This document shows positions 61,616 through 64,000 of a stretch of 64,000 bases of DNA, one piece after another (position 1 is the stretch's first letter; the number at the start of each line of letters is the position of its first letter). The stretch lies in contig JBLFWM010000007.1 of NCBI GenBank assembly GCA_047611265.1, positions 15,934-79,933 of the forward strand. Direction: 5' to 3'. The position numbers and the translations under genes were made by a program. Origin of the DNA: GCA-2698665 sp047611265. GTDB taxonomy: Bacteria; Pseudomonadota; Gammaproteobacteria; GCA-002705445; GCA-002716945. Below the pieces are notes generated by a model that saw nothing but the letters and a program-made list of their open reading frames with translations, made no database searches and had not been told where the DNA came from.

Positions 61616-63388
61616 ATGTGTGGAATTTGTGGCGAAATAAGATTTAATGATACTCGTGTAGATGAGTCAAAAATGCGTCATATGATGGAAAGTATTGCAA
61701 AAAGAGGCCCAGATCATAGTGATGAATATCAGCATAATAATGTATATTTAGGACATCGTAGATTGTCGGTAATAGATATATCCAGTAAGTCGCACCAGCC
61801 AATGATAGATGAAAAGTCAAAGAAAGCTATTGTTTTCAATGGAGTAATTTATAACTATAAAGAGATAAGAAAGTTTCTTGCAAAGAAAGGCTATAATTTT
61901 TCATCAGATGGAGACACGGAAGTAATTTTAAAAAGTTATGATTACTATGGAGAAGACTGTGTCAAATACCTTGATGGTGTATTTTCATTTTGTATTTATG
62001 ATTTGAATACAAAAAAACTTTTTTTAGCACGAGACAGACTCGGAATAAAACCTTTGTATTATAAGTTGGATAACAAACATTTTTCTTTCGCATCTAATAC
62101 CAAAGCACTTATTGGTAGAAATGACAATGAGATTAATCATGAAAGTCTTCATCACCAATTTACTCTTCATTCAGTTGTTCCTGCGCCAAATACAATTCTT
62201 AAAAATATATATAAGTTAGAACCAGGACACTCAGTAACGGTTTCATCTAATGGCAAAGTTTTAAAAACCAAGTATTATGCTCTTGATGATATTGAGATTA
62301 ATTACAATATAAAAGAAAATGAAATCATAGAAGAGTCTGAAAGGTTACTGATGAATGCAATTGAAAAAAGATTTTATACCGCAGATGTAGATGTAGGTGT
62401 TTTACTTTCAGGAGGATTGGATTCTAGTTTGATAGTTGCAATGGCGGCTAAAAGTAAATTATCTAAAATTAATACTTTTTCTATTGGCTTCCCAACGATT
62501 AATGATGAGGTTGGAGATGAATTTTATTATTCAGACATGGTTTCTAAACAATTTAATACTAACCATTATAAATATAATATTAACCAAGACCATCTAATGG
62601 AGTCTCTTGATGATGTTATCCGAGAGATGCCCGAGCCAATGTTCAGCCAAGATTCCTCAGCTTTCTATCTTTTAGCCAAAGAGGTATCAAAACATCAAAA
62701 GGTGGTCTTGAGTGGACAAGGTGCTGATGAATTATTTGGTGGATATTTTTGGTATGAAAAAATGAATGATACGAAAGGTAGTGACTCAGAAAGATTTATC
62801 GAACATTATTTTGATAGAGACCATAAAGATTATTCTAAAACTATAAAAGAAAAGTATGTGTCAAATAATTATAGCCAAGAATTGATTGAGTCTCTCTTTC
62901 AACAACAAAGAGATGATATTAGTTATATTGATAAAGTTTTGAGAATAGATTTATCAACACTGATAATTGATGATCCAGTCAAAAGAATTGACAGCATGAC
63001 CATGGCTCATGGCCTAGAGACCAGAGTACCTTTTTTAGATATTAATTTAGTTGAATTTTTATCTTCAATCCCATCGGTAGAAAAACTTAAAAATAATGGA
63101 AAGTATTATTTAAAAAAGATAGCAGAAAAATATTTAAGTAAGGACTTAATTTATAGAGAGAAATTTTACTTTCCAGTGCCTCCGCTAAAAATACTTGAGG
63201 GTAAATTTTTTGATTATGTCAAAACAATATTGCTTTCAAAGAGTTGTTTAGAAAGAGGGCTTTATGATAATAAGCATATGAATACTTTACTGCTCAACCC
63301 TAACTCACATTTTACTAAATTAAACGGTAACAAACTCTGGCACTTAGCTTTACTCGAAAGATGGTTTCAGTTAAATGTAGATGCATAA
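61616..63388 (+). CDS. asnB: Asparagine synthetase (glutamine-hydrolysing)
   Basis: AsnB makes asparagine from aspartate with glutamine and ATP. I start at the ATG at 61616 so that Cys2, the glutaminase nucleophile (MCGICGEIRF), is exposed after Met removal. GAAGGAAC lies just upstream. The 590-residue protein has the Ntn glutaminase domain (about 1-190) and the ATP pyrophosphatase loop LLSGGLDSSL, followed by VLSGQGADELFGGYFWY. Some AsnB-like proteins act on other substrates (for example in polysaccharide or peptide synthesis), but nothing nearby suggests that. Confidence 0.9.
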   Translation: MCGICGEIRFNDTRVDESKMRHMMESIAKRGPDHSDEYQHNNVYLGHRRLSVIDISSKSHQPMIDEKSKKAIVFNGVIYNYKEIRKFLAKKGYNFSSDGDTEVILKSYDYYGEDCVKYLDGVFSFCIYDLNTKKLFLARDRLGIKPLYYKLDNKHFSFASNTKALIGRNDNEINHESLHHQFTLHSVVPAPNTILKNIYKLEPGHSVTVSSNGKVLKTKYYALDDIEINYNIKENEIIEESERLLMNAIEKRFYTADVDVGVLLSGGLDSSLIVAMAAKSKLSKINTFSIGFPTINDEVGDEFYYSDMVSKQFNTNHYKYNINQDHLMESLDDVIREMPEPMFSQDSSAFYLLAKEVSKHQKVVLSGQGADELFGGYFWYEKMNDTKGSDSERFIEHYFDRDHKDYSKTIKEKYVSNNYSQELIESLFQQQRDDISYIDKVLRIDLSTLIIDDPVKRIDSMTMAHGLETRVPFLDINLVEFLSSIPSVEKLKNNGKYYLKKIAEKYLSKDLIYREKFYFPVPPLKILEGKFFDYVKTILLSKSCLERGLYDNKHMNTLLLNPNSHFTKLNGNKLWHLALLERWFQLNVDA

Positions 63389-63416
63389 AAAAACCCATCT
63401 CACATGAAATGGGTTT
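63387..63416 (-). terminator. Terminator of the second porin gene
   Basis: Read on the minus strand, AAACCCAT and ATGGGTTT (63416-63391) form an eight-pair stem with a ten-base loop, followed by a run of seven T. This is a good intrinsic terminator for the porin gene. The plus-strand side lacks a T run, so asnB would not end here efficiently. Confidence 0.75.
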
Positions 63417-63438
63417 AGATATCTTTAGTTATTAAACT

Positions 63439-64000
63439 TTAGAATTTATGTGTTAGTCCAAGGCCGTATGTACGAACTGATGCGTCAGTACCTTCGTTAC
63501 CTTTTCTAGTAATACCAAATGTCAGATCAGTAGACTTACTTAAGTTCATCTGATTAGAGATACTAATAACATCATAGTCTGTAGTCGCAGCGTCCATGTT
63601 TCCGCTTGCCGCAACAAGTTGAATCATGTTATTGCCCATAGTGTAGTGAATACCCATAGTTGTGATATCACCAGCAGCTTGAACTGTTCCAGCATTCGCA
63701 ACTGTTGTAGCAATTTCTACTTCTTCAGCAGTATAGAAAACACCTAAGTTAGGCATTACTTTATACGAACCAAAGAATTTATCATTACTCATACCACGAT
63801 TACTATCCAAACTTTTATCATGTGCTCTAGCGTAACCAAACTCTAGGCCTGGCACGATATGTTTAACTCTTAGACCAAATGCATAATCACTTTTTGAAAC
63901 ATTAGCTTCAGTGTCTGCTTCAGCCATACCACGCATATAAGCAATTTCAATTGGACCCATTGCAGCATGATAAGAAAGAGTTGACTCCCATGTACCAGCT
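63439..64000 (-). CDS. Outer-membrane porin, C-terminal part (cut by window edge)
   Basis: The last 187 codons of a porin. The frame is open to the end of the window (residues before the internal Met at 63960 read AGTWESTLSYHAAMGP), so the true start lies beyond 64000. Alternating beta strands such as YAFGLRVKHIVPGLEFGYARAH and the terminal Phe in YGLGLTHKF mark a general Gram-negative porin. It is not close to the porin at 37157 beyond these shared features. Ends 22 bases before a terminator hairpin. Confidence 0.85.
   Translation of the reverse strand, partial: AGTWESTLSYHAAMGPIEIAYMRGMAEADTEANVSKSDYAFGLRVKHIVPGLEFGYARAHDKSLDSNRGMSNDKFFGSYKVMPNLGVFYTAEEVEIATTVANAGTVQAAGDITTMGIHYTMGNNMIQLVAASGNMDAATTDYDVISISNQMNLSKSTDLTFGITRKGNEGTDASVRTYGLGLTHKF

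Noticed and set aside
1..64000. Mobile elements, CRISPR arrays, tRNA or rRNA genes
   Set aside because: I looked for transposase-like ORFs, regularly spaced repeats and tRNA cloverleaf sequence in the gaps and found none. The gaps are too short for most of these.

Overview
The window is a compact, AT-rich chromosomal segment of a Gram-negative bacterium, most likely a marine gammaproteobacterium with a streamlined genome. Three things point there. The gene order is gammaproteobacterial: miaB-phoH-ybeY-corC-lnt-leuS-lptE, holA-proA-nadD-rsfS, yhdP-nitrilase-tldD-pmbA and ampD-ampE. The outer-membrane machinery is typical (LptE, two porins, a TonB-dependent receptor). Intergenic gaps are very short and many genes overlap by 4-30 bases. 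A methylotrophic or sulfur-oxidiser-type marine lineage is possible from the malyl-CoA lyase/malate-CoA ligase genes, but the species cannot be fixed from this window. No insertion sequence, prophage, CRISPR array, tRNA or rRNA was seen.

Layout. 1-427: 5' part of uvrA (minus). 485-9259: a small membrane protein, ssb, then one long plus-strand run from miaB to lptE. 9264-11351: an MBL-fold hydrolase, a small unknown protein and pyrD. 11352-14296: an iron/peroxide module (rubrerythrin, Fe-S oxidoreductase, DUF3501, Irr-like Fur-family regulator) with a perfect Irr-type operator on the rubrerythrin promoter and a Fur-box-like site next to it. 14336-25185: a GarR-type reductase, holA-proA-nadD-rsfS, then yhdP-nitrilase-tldD-pmbA. 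25178-35663 (minus): a putative 10-kb transcription unit with a tandem methyltransferase-like protein, an AGCS alanine:Na+ symporter, nadC and a ten-gene Mrp/Mbh-like cation:proton antiporter module. 35698-38248: an orphan PhoB-type DNA-binding protein, then a Pho-box promoter driving a PiT phosphate transporter and a porin. 38356-44070: mgtE, then nrdA-small membrane ORF-nrdB behind a DnaA box and two NrdR boxes. 44086-46558 (minus): a compact cobalamin riboswitch controlling a BtuB-like receptor and a DUF6580-type membrane protein. 46562-48252: an ABC exporter. 48391-51397: malyl-CoA lyase and both malate-CoA ligase subunits. 51402-64000: mainly housekeeping genes (tatD, queH, ampDE, rnd, ilvD, msrB, mpl, grxD, asnB), a phospholipid-methyltransferase-like gene and the 3' part of a second porin.

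How the parts work together. Several small regulatory circuits can be read directly: iron/peroxide (Irr-like regulator plus operator), phosphate (Pho box plus importer and porin), dNTP supply (DnaA and NrdR sites) and vitamin B12 (riboswitch plus receptor). Two genes, nadD (clear) and lnt (probable), seem to lack ATG, GTG or TTG at the position their protein families require, and nadD appears to start at AUU.
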